Position numbers and translations under genes: made by a program. From contig CAJNOQ010000979.1 in NCBI GenBank assembly GCA_905250885.1, forward strand, positions 1 to 38,093: a stretch of 38,093 bases of DNA, read 5' to 3'. Positions 1 to 11,530 of this stretch are shown here, one piece after another. Each line of letters opens with the position of its first letter. The stretch's first letter is position 1. The notes under the pieces were generated by a model. The model was not told where the DNA came from, made no database searches, and worked only from the letters and a program-made list of their open reading frames with translations. This stretch comes from Didymodactylos carnosus. Its lineage: Eukaryota > Rotifera > Eurotatoria > Philodinida > Philodinidae.

Positions 1-28
1 GAAATTTTGGCGCTAAGCGTATTTCAAA

Positions 29-220
29 ATGTTTCACAGATCGGTAGCGCCAAAAGTCGGTGTGAAGTCGTTGGATGTTACAGAAAAGCATAAAGTTATT
101 TTTTCTCTTTCTAACAACGAAAACGGCAGGTCTCTAGCTGCTTCCGTTCCGAAGTTATTCAAGTTACAACCGGGTTCATTATTCATTAAAATGGATAGTA
201 GTCCCATAACATTAGACTGA
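29..220 (+). CDS. short unrecognised ORF at left edge
   Basis: An ATG-initiated reading frame of 63 codons ends in TGA. An in-frame TAA lies a few codons upstream of the ATG. The product is basic and moderately hydrophilic with no signal peptide, membrane segment or motif that I recognise. It could be the 3' end of a gene lying left of the window, with the TTTCACAG at about 34-41 as a splice acceptor, or it could be a chance frame. Codon composition is less AT-rich than the surrounding non-coding DNA, which is the only positive sign. Confidence 0.2.
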   Translation: MFHRSVAPKVGVKSLDVTEKHKVIFSLSNNENGRSLAASVPKLFKLQPGSLFIKMDSSPITLD

Positions 221-423
221 AATCTTTCTTTTTAGATTCAATAAAAGTTGATCAAACAGAAACGATATGATTCTTCGAATAAATTTGATTTTATAGCAGT
301 AGTAAATATAAGTACTCTTGGCTGGAATAGTTATGAATCGTTTGATTGAATGTTGTTCGATTAATAGAACAAGTCGAAGGAAATAGAGATTGAAATGAAT
401 TATCAACGTCAGATGATTAGAGG

Positions 424-704
424 CAGAGTTGTAACCGGTCTAAAAATAAGAGACTGGTCGGTCCAAAAATCGGTTTAGACTGGTGAAAAACCGGCCGGTT
501 TTCAAATATTTTCCAGACGGACAAGAGAGTAGAAAAACTGATTTTTTTTTTTAGTGAAGAAGAGAAAAAAGCTAAGAGTTTCAAAACCAGGAAAAAATCA
601 CCGGCCGGTTTGAAAATCTTTACAGACCGGTAGAAGACCGGTGGGAACCGGCCGATCTAAACTTTTACGCCGAACCGGATCGGACCGGCCCGGTTACAAC
701 TCTG
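424..704. mobile_element. non-autonomous hAT-type element (MITE), 281 bp
   Basis: The element begins CAGAGTTGTAACCGG and ends with the exact reverse complement, CCGGTTACAACTCTG. It is flanked on both sides by the same 8-bp word ATTAGAGG (416-423 and 705-712). An 8-bp target duplication with termini beginning CAG is the signature of the hAT superfamily. The interior has no coding capacity. It is built of many degenerate ACCGG/CCGGT words, making it more GC-rich than its surroundings. It presumably moved by a transposase supplied in trans. Confidence 0.85.
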
Positions 705-712
705 ATTAGAGG

Positions 713-2173
713 AACGTTGGTACGGGCAAATGTGCTCTTTCTATCGTTAAGTCCATTGAGGTTACAACACTAATCTGACTGATCTCTCAATTTATCATCA
801 TTGGTATGATGCTTAGCGTATTGGTACACCAATTTTCATCGTGCACATGTGTCGACTGTCACCGCTAATGAAGGATTTTTGATAGTGATTCAGTTGCTGT
901 TAACAGATGCTCTACTACTAAACGTTTATAGATTAAGTTCATTATTTACTATTTAGTCAATTGATGTCTTTGAATTAATGTTGGATGATGATAATACTGG
1001 TTGAAGGGTAGGTTTCTTCAAGAATTGATTCACATCTACCTTTTGATAAAATTAGAATTTGATATGTATTAGCCTTCTCTCATTTGTTGATTTCTGGATC
1101 AGTGATGCTGTTGATGGTTATATTAATCTCCTTGCAAGATAAGTCGGCTGTGTCAGTCATCATGATCAGTTATTGATTGATACTCACGTAACTATCACTC
1201 AATCATTATATCACTAATCAACATGATTAACTTCTTGTTGAATTGTATCATCGAAAAGCAAACGCATTAAATGAATAATATTGGAGAAATAAAGAGACTT
1301 ATTCTTTGACTTAAAAAAATACCATTCATTTTCGCATGTGTATTCGACACAATTCTTGTCTTTTTGCTAATAGATGAGTGTAGCTTTATTGACAATGGTG
1401 GCCGATAGTGAATTAAGAGTCATTTTGAACATTTATGGCATAGCTGAAAATAGAAAAAACAAAGTAGTTAAATTTAAAATGAACCTGATAAAATTCTGAG
1501 ACAATGTGAGATCTTTTTCGTAGGTTTATATATATTTGATACACGATAATTAATTGTCTATTGAATTCTGTCTTGTGAAGTTTATTGAATAAATAAAAGT
1601 TTATTATTCTGATTACGTTGTATTGAGTAGACAAGATCGCTATTAATATGTGATACGAATCATAGACAGTCATCGAATACAGTATTCTATTTATATTACT
1701 CGATTATTCTATTATTTATGTATGCGATAAACAAACAGCAGAATAATGGTAGTGACGACAAAAAAACTTCTCAAAGAAGATTTGCGTTTTTTTCGAGCAC
1801 ATATTTATTTATGCACTCAAAGATGTGTCATGTAAACGTTCACAAGAAGAAAAAAGGTTCCGTTACTGTTTAAGAAAGTGTTCTCATCAACTTCAAAAAC
1901 TTATAAATTGAAGAAAAACATATTTTAGTCTATTTCGATTCATTTCTCTTTTTCTAACGATACTTTTTCATAGAAATATTGATATAATAAGCGCTATTAA
2001 TTTATTACATCTAAGCATTTACTTAACGTTTTTTCTAAATAAAAAATTATCTAAAGAGATAAATTTATATTTGAAAATGCGTTGTGAAATTGATGAAGTG
2101 TATAACTTTACATGCTGAAAGATTTTCTGAATTCTAACACGTTTTTTTTCATAATCAATGAAACTTAAGCGTT
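713..2173. other. AT-rich intergenic DNA, no gene seen
   Basis: No reading frame with recognisable content occurs on either strand. Homopolymer runs and short AT-rich words dominate. I see nothing further that I can support here. Confidence 0.6.
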
Positions 2174-2334
2174 CAGTAGCGGATCCAGAATTATTCTTTG
2201 GTACGTGCAGTATAGGATAAAAGTGCGAGATACGTACGGTCATCATAGAAACAAATTATTCTAAGAAAGTTGGAAAAAATTTGTTTTTTGGTTAAAGGGT
2301 GCGAGCGGCCACTCGTGGGCTGGATCCGCTACTC
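2174..2334. mobile_element. short hAT-type MITE, 161 bp
   Basis: The left end reads CAGTAGCGGATCCAG. The right end reads CTGGATCCGCTACTC, its inverse except for the outermost base. The 8-bp word TAAGCGTT flanks both ends (2166-2173 and 2335-2342). This is a textbook hAT-type target duplication. The interior is AT-rich and non-coding. The termini differ from the 424-704 element, so the two belong to different families. Confidence 0.8.
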
Positions 2335-2342
2335 TAAGCGTT

Positions 2343-4580
2343 ATGCCTTTTCAACTACAAATATTTAGTGCGAAGAGATAAAGTCAGTAAAAAAGTAGTG
2401 TTGCTTTATTAGTTGGTTTTTTATAAACATTTTTTAAGTAGTCTGTCGATATATGTTTTTAATATACGCTATACAAATAAGACCATTGCATAAGTATTTT
2501 TAATGTTGTGTATTTTATAATAGAATCCATTAAAATGTGTTATTATTGTGAATAACATGGAAAAAGAGAAAAAACAAAAATTTTCTTTCTATTTATTAAT
2601 GATAGGAATTCTTACAACAGACAGTAGATATTTAAGTTATGAAAAAAAATTTTTTTTATCATTGACCTGTGAAAACAGAATATATGACTGATTGTTAACA
2701 ATGAATACTTCCTCAAAACATCTAGAGAAGGAGATCGATAAGAACTAATTACACGTAACGTATGTTAGAAAGAAAATAACGACAAGTTTGTCAAGTTGTA
2801 TGCCAAAATATAAGTTGAGTTTTTTTCTCCATTATTAATACGTAGTTTTTTCTCAAAAAGTTTTTTTCATGGTTATTCATTGGTTTTGTTTTTGTTTTCT
2901 CCCTCTCAATCATAAAAGCCATATTGTCAAGGTTTTTCGAAGTAATTATAATTGAAATATTCAAGAGATTTGTTTGAATGAATATATTATACTTGAAATT
3001 ATCCACATATAATATGTTCATACACCCATACATCCATCATGCGCAAAAAACTTAAATATTTTTCTATCTTTGTTATGTTTTTATTTAAGAGGAAAGTAAG
3101 GAAGGTAAATAAGCACAAGTTTTTAATATATCTTTAAACTAAATAGCTATAGGAATTATTAGTATTATTTTATCAAACACTCACTTTTATTACTGCTTGG
3201 GTATGTTGATTGTCTATATGTATTATAGCATAAAGATTTTTATTTGTCAGTTTTTAATTAAAATAGAATAGTGGTTAGATATGAAATAAGATTAAAATTA
3301 TCAAAGTAAGGAAAATTCAATACTAAATATTCTATTTGGTGCTAAAAAGGAGTGCAATGTTTATATCGATTTTTTACATGTCTTTAATACTGTGACAAGA
3401 TTAATTAATTTTGTATTACACGTTGTAGAATGTCTCTGTTTATGCATAACGGATATTGTCGAACACGTCTCTATTCATTAGACAAGATAAAATTAATTAG
3501 AATCTGATATTCGTTAGAGATTCTCAAGTTCACTGACACATTTCAAACTATCAAACACTGACTCAATCTCTGTACACATTTGATGAGACAAAATCAGTCA
3601 TTCGAAAATAATAAAAAAAATTAAAATGTACAAGCTCGATTAACTCACAAGATCAGGGTACAGTTTTATCGATAGTGTAGATTTCAACACTTGTCAATAA
3701 ATAATTGCAACGCTTTAGGATCAAAAATAAATAAATAAACTTTTTTGAATTTCTAAGTACTAGGAAAGGTATAAGCCGCATTAAACTCTAAACGTTTATA
3801 TGCGCACTTTTAAGAAGCTATACTCTCACAGTCGCTTAATTCGATAATTGTTATAATGAGTTGACGAAGTTGCTAAGGATTTCATTGTCTGATTTCATGT
3901 ACTGCATTCGTCTGATAGTTACGAAAGCTTTATTATCATCTTTGTTCAATTTAAATATGTAAGTAGCACTTGCAGATGTATTACATCTAACAAACAATCT
4001 ATCGTTCCCTCCAGCATACTACTACAAACAATGTTTTAAGATAAAATCGTTGTGATTTGTAACACAGTTTTCATTATATATCTTTTTGTTTGTTTTTCTT
4101 AAGGTGTGAATAGCTTTGTCCTTCATCATAATGCTGAACGTTTACTATTGATTGAACAATTTTATATAAATGAAACGACAGAGAACAGAGAAAAAAAAAG
4201 AGAGAGAGAGAAAGAGAGAGAGGGAGAAAGAGAGAGACGTAATATGACATGCTATTATTATAGGAACAGATTGTTTTCCAACTAAAGAAGAAAAAAAATC
4301 AGTGTATATTAATCTGAAAATTGTTCAGCAATTATTTGAAACGAAAAGTGAAGAATAAAAAGAAAGAAAATCGAAAAAAAAATGTATGCTATCGATTGTT
4401 TATAATAACTTTATCATATACATAGCCTATAGCTATTATGCAATTCTTTCAATAATCATCAACGTGTTCAATCACATACTATACACAATCTCAACAAGTA
4501 TCATCTATATACATAGACCCACTCGGAAATTATTTGATCCAAATCAAAGTACTTTATTTAAACTAATAATATTTTATTTC
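2343..4580. other. AT-rich intergenic DNA upstream of ephrin
   Basis: No convincing coding sequence is present. The stretch holds many A and T homopolymers and a purine microsatellite near its right end, listed separately. The last part probably contains the promoter and 5' untranslated intron of the ephrin gene. A pyrimidine-rich acceptor ATTTTATTTCAG ends at 4582, with an AACTAAT branch-point-like word about 20 bp upstream. Confidence 0.45.
4180..4238 (+). repeat. purine (GA)n microsatellite
   Basis: Almost 60 bases are pure A and G, consisting of interrupted GA dinucleotide repeats with short A and G runs. It is a simple-sequence tract about 350 bp upstream of the probable ephrin 5' splice acceptor. 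Confidence 0.85.
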
Positions 4581-4626
4581 AGAGATCAAATGTTTGTGTA
4601 CTAATGGTGATGTACGAGTTTATCAT

Positions 4627-5307
4627 ATGAAACTACTCATACTGGTTACATTTTTTTCAACGATATCTACTTTAACAACTACTAGTATACGTCGACGATA
4701 TTATCGTCCTCGCTCATTTCGTATCTATTGGAATTCTTCAAACGAAATATTTTCATCGGTATCACCAGCAATATTATATGTACATCTTGGTGATAAAATT
4801 GATTTTATCTGTCCAAAAGTGACAAATGAACTCGATCCAGTTGAGTATAGTGCACTATATATTGTATCAAAAGAAGCATACGAACAATGTTATTCAAATA
4901 ATTATTTACCATTAATGTATTGTAATCGTCCGCTTGAAACACAAATTTATACAATAACTATTGCTCAGTTTTTACCATATCCCGATGCACTCGAATTTTA
5001 TGAACAAAAAGAATATTATTTTATATCAACATCAAATGGATACGTTGATGGTATCGATCAAATATATAATGGTTTATGTAAAACAAAAAATATGAGACTT
5101 ATTTTAGATATTCAAAAACGTTATAATCATTATTCGTCTATATCAAATAATGAAACAAGAAATATCATTATGACAAAACAAATTTCTAAAAGAAAAAATA
5201 TTATATATAATGTTCAAAAACAAATAGCATCCAATTCAATGTCTATTTTATTGTCATTAAAACTATTTTCTACATGTTACATTTTATATCTATTAAAAAA
5301 ATTTTAA
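4627..5307 (+). CDS. ephrin (Eph receptor ligand), A-type-like anchor
   Basis: Ephrins are cell-surface ligands of Eph receptor tyrosine kinases and mediate contact-dependent repulsion and boundary formation. The 226-residue product starts with a signal peptide (MKLLILVTFFSTISTL). The receptor-binding domain spans about residues 31-165. Family hallmarks are IYWNSSN near its start, LGDKIDFICPK, the YYFISTSNGY strand, GLCKT near its end, and the four cysteines expected of the fold (ICP, EQC, MYC, GLC). The last 25 residues are hydrophobic and end in KKF, with no long cytoplasmic tail or PDZ-binding terminus. A GPI-anchored or very short-tailed A-type ephrin is therefore most likely. The coding region appears to be a single exon. 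A frame-open TTG 33 bp upstream was passed over in favour of the ATG that begins the signal peptide. A possible AATAAA lies at 5691. Confidence 0.93.
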   Translation: MKLLILVTFFSTISTLTTTSIRRRYYRPRSFRIYWNSSNEIFSSVSPAILYVHLGDKIDFICPKVTNELDPVEYSALYIVSKEAYEQCYSNNYLPLMYCNRPLETQIYTITIAQFLPYPDALEFYEQKEYYFISTSNGYVDGIDQIYNGLCKTKNMRLILDIQKRYNHYSSISNNETRNIIMTKQISKRKNIIYNVQKQIASNSMSILLSLKLFSTCYILYLLKKF

Positions 5308-5967
5308 AAGTTAAACATGAATGGTATCAAATTTAGTTTTTTTATTCGTACTCATAATAATCGAGTAAAGTATAATGCATATACTTCTTCTTATCCTGCA
5401 TCAGGGATTGACCAAAAAGAAAAATTGTTTGTAAATGTTTACTAAGCATTTTCTTTCATTGAGATGCCTTTGTTTATACACATGATCATTATGCGATAGG
5501 AGTGAACAAAAAACTTTCTAGTATGTTTTTATTTTCAAGAGCAATTACTCTCTATTTTTTCCGAATAATATTGAATTAAAGACAAATCTGATGCAGTTTG
5601 CTGTATGTATGTGGTTTATCTTCAAAATTTTTAGGATAAAATGCATATTGCCTTCGACTTCTGCTAGGCCAAAAAAAAAGATACTATTGTAATAAACACA
5701 CGTGTATCACTTTAATGAGACTATATACAACTAGACAAAACAAGCTTTTAATGTTATATCGAAATTTGATCCTGTAACAACTCTTACTGAAGAAATGTAA
5801 AATGAAAAACAGCAGTTGCTTTGTTATTAGACAGTTTTATTTGTTCTTTCAACATAAATATATTTCGTACCCAAATAGGTAAAGATAAGTCAAAATCAAA
5901 TAAAATACTTGGGCATACTCTAGCTCACTAAGATGTCATATTGAAAAAACAATTTAAATGGATAATA
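5308..5967. other. intergenic region between ephrin and LRR-follistatin genes
   Basis: This is AT-rich non-coding DNA. It probably carries the ephrin 3' untranslated region, with an AATAAA at 5691-5696, and the promoter of the next gene. An out-of-frame ATG at 5958 precedes the chosen start of the next gene by 10 bp. Confidence 0.45.
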
Positions 5968-8214
5968 ATGGAGTTAAAATTCGTTTATCATTATATTCTC
6001 CGTCTTCTTCTTATCGTGTTACTTGTCGTTTATCATACAATTCATGTGTCATCGTTAACATCAGCGACCGAACATTTTCTAATCAAAAGCAACGGAACAC
6101 GTTTGTTGAATCGAATACGGTTAGATGCCACTACTGGAACAGAATGCAGTATCCGAATGGGTAAAAAGCATTTTACAATACGCTACTATCGTATGATATC
6201 GTGTCGATACGTGTTTAATCTTTCGGTAATTGAAAATTATTTATCTCAACATTCAGAAATATCAGCAATTGAGTTTATTGATTCCACGATCAATTTTTCT
6301 CCGATAAATACCTTCAACTCATCGGTGTTTAAGCACTATGATTTTCTTATTATTCACAAAACAAAATTTATTTTAAACGAAAATGTTAAATGTCCAATTG
6401 ATGCTTTTGAAAATCTATTCTATTTACATATTGCTGATTGTTCAACTGATTCATTTGACAAATTTTTTGCACAATGTTCAATTATGCAACGTTTACATAT
6501 TCTTCTTCTTGATCGAACATACTGGGGTAATGAACAAGTATTTATTCGACAGTTTCCTAATTTACATATGTTTCGGCTAAGTTTTACGATTATTTCTCAT
6601 CCAATTAATGGGTCATTCATACAATCGTTTTCACATTTGAACGATTTTGCATTAGCTGTTAATGATGATTGTCATCGATGTGATTACGATTGGATCAAAT
6701 ATCTCGCAAGAAATATTAGCTTGAATAAAGTAGATCAACTTCATATCAGTACAAAATCGGGTTGTATGGATTGGAGCATTAACAAATTTCTGTCATGGAA
6801 AAATGCACCTCTATGTGGCACGTGTTCATTACGATATAATGTGAATAGTACAATATGTCCATTGGAAGATGGAATTACCGAGCACTACTGTAAAGGATAT
6901 TATGGACATCGGGCGATTTTTGAACAATGGAATCAGCTAAGTATTTCAAAAACTACAATTAAACCAACAACATTTTATACACAACCGCAGCATGAACGAC
7001 TAGCTATCATGAAGCCATCCTTTACTTTTACAACTCAACCGCTTACAACAACAACAATAATTGAACATATTACAAAAAGTTATGCTCCTAAACGTGTCAC
7101 TAGACAAAATAAATTTACAACTACAGTGGTAAGAAAAACACATAATAGATGTTGATTATCAGACAATTCATATAACTCTAAACACTTCTACTTCTAGAAT
7201 ACATCACTTCCAAATGTAATAGAGCCATCAAGTTTTAGTACACTCAATTCGAGTATTCTAAACATCACCACCACCACCACCACCACCACCAACACCACCG
7301 CCGCCAACAACAACACCAACACCAACATCACCACTACCACCATCACCTCCACCATCACGACCACCAACATGATCACATCTTCGTCTCCCTCGAGATACCA
7401 TATAGTTACAAAACGGCCAATTGACGTGTGGAATTATTCCCACTGCGATCTCTTGACTATCAGTCCTTTTCGTCCTGAACCGAAGGTTCAACGACTCTCT
7501 GTTATTAACCATCTCTCGTACTTGGTAAGGCTTCTGCGTCCAAATTGTAGTATTGCATGCGATATTCTCAATCAAACTTTTCCCAGTCATCATGGTCAAT
7601 TGTGTTTGGACAACAGTATTACATATGCCAACACATGCGAAATTCTACTTGATATGTGCGATGGAAAATTATCGAACGAAACAACAATCGATTATTGGGG
7701 TTCATGTAGAAAAAATTGTTCAAATGTGGAATGTTTTCGAGATGATCAACATTGTATTTTAACACCGGGCGCTAATGGACGGCCACATTGTGTGTCAAGA
7801 CTTGTTAATTGTAGCGGCTTTTCACCAGTGTGCGACGTAGACGGTAATATGTTTATTAACGATTGTCACTTATATAATTCACCTAAAGAAGACGGAACCC
7901 AACGAATTTTAGCTCATCGAGGGCCATGTCGACTAGAAAAGAAATGCACTCATGACATATGTTCTCGCCGACAAACGTGTGTTGAGACACTTGATGATCG
8001 TCAACCGGTCTGTATCAGATGTCCAAACAACACAAGAATGGTAAATCGATTACAACATTGTCATTTTGAGCTCATCTGTGGCGATGATAATGTTCAATAT
8101 TACAGTATGTGTCAATTAGTGGATGCTCGATGTTTCAAAAAACAATATATTAAAATTGCTTATTATGGTACGTGTCTGCCAACAATGATTGAGTCCATGG
8201 ATGAATATGAATAA
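5968..8214 (+). CDS. secreted LRR-like / follistatin-Kazal mosaic protein
   Basis: Two exons, 5968-7128 and 7198-8214, join in phase 0 across a 69-bp intron (GTAAGA donor, CTTCTAG acceptor), giving about 725 residues. The N-terminus is a strong signal peptide with a hydrophobic LLLIVLLVV core. Residues about 35-310 resemble degenerate leucine-rich repeats, closing in a cysteine cluster (CHRCDYDW...CMDW...SWKNAPLCGTC) like an LRR C-terminal cap. A Thr/Asn-rich linker follows, partly coded by an ACC repeat. From about residue 504 there are three Kazal-like modules. The last two are preceded by short cysteine-rich follistatin-type segments (around VECFRDDQHC and HDICSRRQTC). Kazal cores show CDVDGNMFINDC and CGDDNVQYYSMC. 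No transmembrane segment is visible. An extracellular binding or protease-inhibiting role is likely; the ligand is unknown. Without the join, the first exon would stop at 7155. Confidence 0.75.
7262..7366 (+). repeat. coding ACC/AAC trinucleotide repeat (Thr/Asn linker)
   Basis: An interrupted ACC/AAC/ATC trinucleotide tract lies in frame within exon 2 of the LRR-follistatin gene. It codes for a Thr- and Asn-rich stretch that would form a flexible, possibly O-glycosylated linker between the LRR-like and Kazal halves. Such tracts vary readily in length. The apparent open frames on its reverse complement (Val/Gly-rich) are artefacts of the repeat. Confidence 0.85.
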
Positions 8215-8504
8215 TTCGTCACGATTCAACTATACATAGACATCAAATGCTTTCCCGCAAATATTTTCTGATCGCTTTATTTTTATGAAAATATTTGTAA
8301 ATCAGATACTGAATAGCCGATCTTTCTCGCAAATGTATAACACAGTTTGTTCAATGACACACAGTTTGAGTTAAAATTACAGTATTCAACATAAGAAAAT
8401 GTGAAATAAAAGATGTACGATCTTTTAATAAATTGAAGGTCGTATATCACTAATCCTAAAATGAATAACACAACGTCTAATATTTGCCTTTATCTTGATA
8501 TTGA

Positions 8505-9059
8505 CACATCTACGAGGAAACTGTCCCAACTTATAAATCGTCTTTTTAGCGAAAGCTATTGGGTTATAGGTTATCGACGATGCTGATTCTAAATATGACC
8601 ATGAGAGCTCCCATTAGGCCTTTGCAGACTGTTTTTTTGGAAAACCGTTTTTAGCCAAAAATATGTTCTGATCTGTCCAGATTGTAGGGCGTGTCGAATT
8701 TACTATAAAATACTAATTTTTGTCATTTCAAATCGATTCTTGGATTTACCAATGAGAAAAGCGCAGGTGTAAATCACAATTATGACTACATCTCCTTCAA
8801 GAATCCATCTGAAATGACAAAAAATTAGTTTTCTACAGACAACTCGACACGCTATACAATCTGAACAGATCAGAAAAATTCTTTGGCGAAAAAACATTTT
8901 TAGCTTGGAAAACCGGTTCTCCAAAAAAATTGTCTCCGAAGGCCTAAGCGAAGCTCTCATGATCATATTCGGAATTAGCATCGTCAATACCTTATAACTC
9001 AACAGCTTTCGCTAATAAAACGATTCATCAGTTGGGATGGTTCCCTCGTTAGATAAGTG
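8505..9059. mobile_element. 555-bp foldback / long inverted-repeat element
   Basis: The left arm (about 8505-8747) and right arm (about 8805-9059) are diverged inverse copies over most of their length. For example, TTAGCGAAAGCT at 8547 is matched by AGCTTTCGCTAA at 9004, and CATGAGAGCT at 8601 by AGCTCTCATG at 8953. The ends resemble CAC..ATCTAACGAGG and its inverse. I could not identify an exact target duplication. No transposase is encoded. It is best read as a foldback-type non-autonomous DNA transposon, moderately old judging by arm divergence. Confidence 0.75.
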
Positions 9060-11526
9060 CGATTTTGAAATATGAGGAATTAGTACCGCCTCTTCTCGCC
9101 GTTTTTTTATACTCTATACTCAGAACCACACTAAGTGAGTTCTTTTTACCGACTTTACATTATCTCTGAAAGAAATTTGTATTGCAGTCCTCTGATAATA
9201 ATGAAACTCGATTGCGACTTTGTTCATGTTTAGAGTACGACTTCATTCGTCATAGTTTGATGAATAACAAATACATCATTTCTGATGCCAGTTATTTCAT
9301 TAATGACAGGAATAATAGCTGCTGCTAATACGTAGACTAATACAAACATCGATTAGAATCGGATGTAATTAACTAAAAATGAACAATAGAAAATGTTTGT
9401 ATTTTTTTACTACCGATTGTATGAACCGTTTTTAGTGGATATAAGTACTCCAAGCAAAGTACCATGAATTTTCTGGAAAAATTCCATCATAAATGAGTTT
9501 TAATCGAGAGGAAAACAGCTGTATTTAGTCCGTTAAATTCAAATAAATTCAAAATTCACCTGAATTCACTCAAATTCAAGTAAAGTCTCAAAAGTCAAGG
9601 AAACTTTACTTAAACTGATCAATTAATCAAACTGATGAAGGATCTTTAACAACCACAAAACGAACTATCAAGGAAAAATACGAGAGCAGGTTGCTGATGG
9701 ACAAAAATATTCATATTTTAAGATTAAAATCAATGATAAAGTTCAGTATCCACATAAACAATCAGCCTGCTGGATGTTAATTGACGAAAACAGAACTCTA
9801 TCTTCAGATAGTTTATCTCGCATGATGCAGATGAATAAAAAATAGACAAACATTCTTTTTTATCACTGTGTGCCTTTGTTTGTATTAACAAATCACTAAA
9901 GTCATCGGCTTTCTGTTGTTTCTATAGTTCTTCAATCAAAATCAATTCAAAAATCTAAAAATTGCAATGTGTAACTTTATCTACTCTAAAAAGTAGCAAA
10001 GTATGAGGTCAAGTTTGTTAGGAAAACCCTTTCTTGGAAGGGCCGTGTTTATTATTTAATCGGAGGTACTCATTTTTTCGAGAAAGTTTAAACATAACGT
10101 CATAATTAACAGAATGATTATAAGAAACATACTATATTAATATTGATCATGTAGAATACAATTTTACAATGATGCATAAATAATGACGTTCGCAAACATC
10201 TAGTAATGATATTACACTAGTTTTTTCATACTTCACAACATTTTTAGGGTCTCACTATACTTTTGAAAAACACTTGTCGTTTGGCAATGTGATCGTAGTA
10301 TACAGTATGAAGGAAGACAACAAGATTCATGGAATAAACGAAATATTTATATCCAACACTATGATGTTTGTATCGTCTAGTTTTATTAACTTATCAGGTT
10401 TATATGTATTTATATACGCATGATTAGCTGACTTCGTAATCGTCCCTTCAGAAAAGAGAGGAAAAAAGAGGAATGTCAAAACTTCTTTTAGAGGGGTGTA
10501 GCATTAAAAAGAGACAAAGATGAGTCAGTTTTGGGTCAGAAAACGGTACTGACAATGTTGTGTACATGGCAGAGTGGCTTAAGGCTCTCAACAAAATGAT
10601 TTCATCCCACTTAAAGTATTTCACACGTAAAAAACGAAAAACACAGCAAAAAGAGTTATTCTAGTTTAACACAGAAAAATATCCGAATATTCAAATAGCA
10701 TCGCTATGCTGCGCAGCACTAATAGCCCATAATATTCCAGTTTCAATCACTTGATCTTGAAAACTGAGAGTCTTGCTGGATGAGCCATTGAAAATGTTGG
10801 AAAGGTGAATGTAGATGAAGTTTGTGATAAAGTTGTGGCTGTACGAGACGAAGATGTCGCAGAAGCAAATGTGGTATTTTCCTTTCAACTCGCTGATTTT
10901 TTCACAGTGTTTATCTTTCTTCATATGCTGTACGATCGACTGCCATTCTTTTCTTCCTACAATCTAATTCGCCCGTTTTACACAATGTGCATACGACCGT
11001 TGATTCCTTAGCACATTGCTTTAATCATCGTCTCACAGACACTTCATCTACTATTTTCTTTAATCATGAGTGATTGAATTTTGTTTCAGATGACGGCATT
11101 GATAACAAATATATCTGAAACTACTTTCAGACCTAGAAATAACTTGAATTCTGGTATTCTGGTATTTTTGCTAAAAAATTCCAGAAAAAGATAAAGAGGA
11201 GGGATTTTAAAAAAGAGGGGCGCCACGAATCCAGATTATTAGGCATCAATGCAGACATTATTATTTTTAAGAACATTTTGGGCTTCTTTTACATCATGGA
11301 CGGCTAGACAAAATCATCAGTGGGACCATCGCAAACAGCAGAAAGATGAAGATGATTTTCTTGTTCTTTTAAAAAAATTTTGCTGTGTATAATATCCGAA
11401 AGCACCATTTTCCAGCACCTTCTACTTTCTCTATTCCGTGTAGATTAACTGCTGTTTCACCATCGATAAAACCTACACCGTTCTGTTTGTTTAACAAATG
11501 ATCTAAAATCGAGTGGGCATGTATCA
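9060..11526. other. gene-poor intergenic DNA
   Basis: Apart from the coding-like fragment at 9639-9845 this stretch shows nothing I can name. Bases 9540-9600 contain imperfect AAATTCA repeats. Around 10691-11011 modest open frames occur on both strands, but neither has family resemblance. Confidence 0.5.
9639..9845 (+). pseudogene. orphan coding-like fragment, no start codon
   Basis: A stop-to-stop frame of 68 codons reads like protein rather than AT-rich noise. Part of it is KVQYPHKQSACWMLIDENRT followed by LSSDSLSRMMQ, then a TAG. It has no ATG near its beginning and no obvious neighbouring exons. It may be the 3' exon of a gene or a degraded transposon-borne coding fragment. I do not recognise the family with certainty. 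Confidence 0.3.
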
Positions 11527-11530
11527 TTAA

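Noticed and set aside
4386..4604. Hydrophobic 72-codon plus-strand frame before ephrin
   Set aside because: AT-rich, Ile/Tyr-dominated composition, overlaps the probable ephrin 5' splice acceptor and ends out of frame with it.
7194..7599. Minus-strand Val/Gly-rich frames
   Set aside because: They are the reverse complement of the ACC trinucleotide repeat and coding exon of the LRR-follistatin gene.
7369..8214. Treating the Kazal-rich frame as an independent gene starting at ATG 7369
   Set aside because: It would lack a signal peptide although cysteine-rich; the frame is open from 7198 and joins in phase to the LRR-like exon.
10567..10600. tRNA-like words GGCAGAGTGGCTTAAGGC
   Set aside because: Resembles a Leu/Ser tRNA D-arm but no anticodon arm, T-loop or matching acceptor follows.
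10691..11011. Overlapping open frames on both strands
   Set aside because: No family resemblance, mutual overlap and no splice partners; likely chance.
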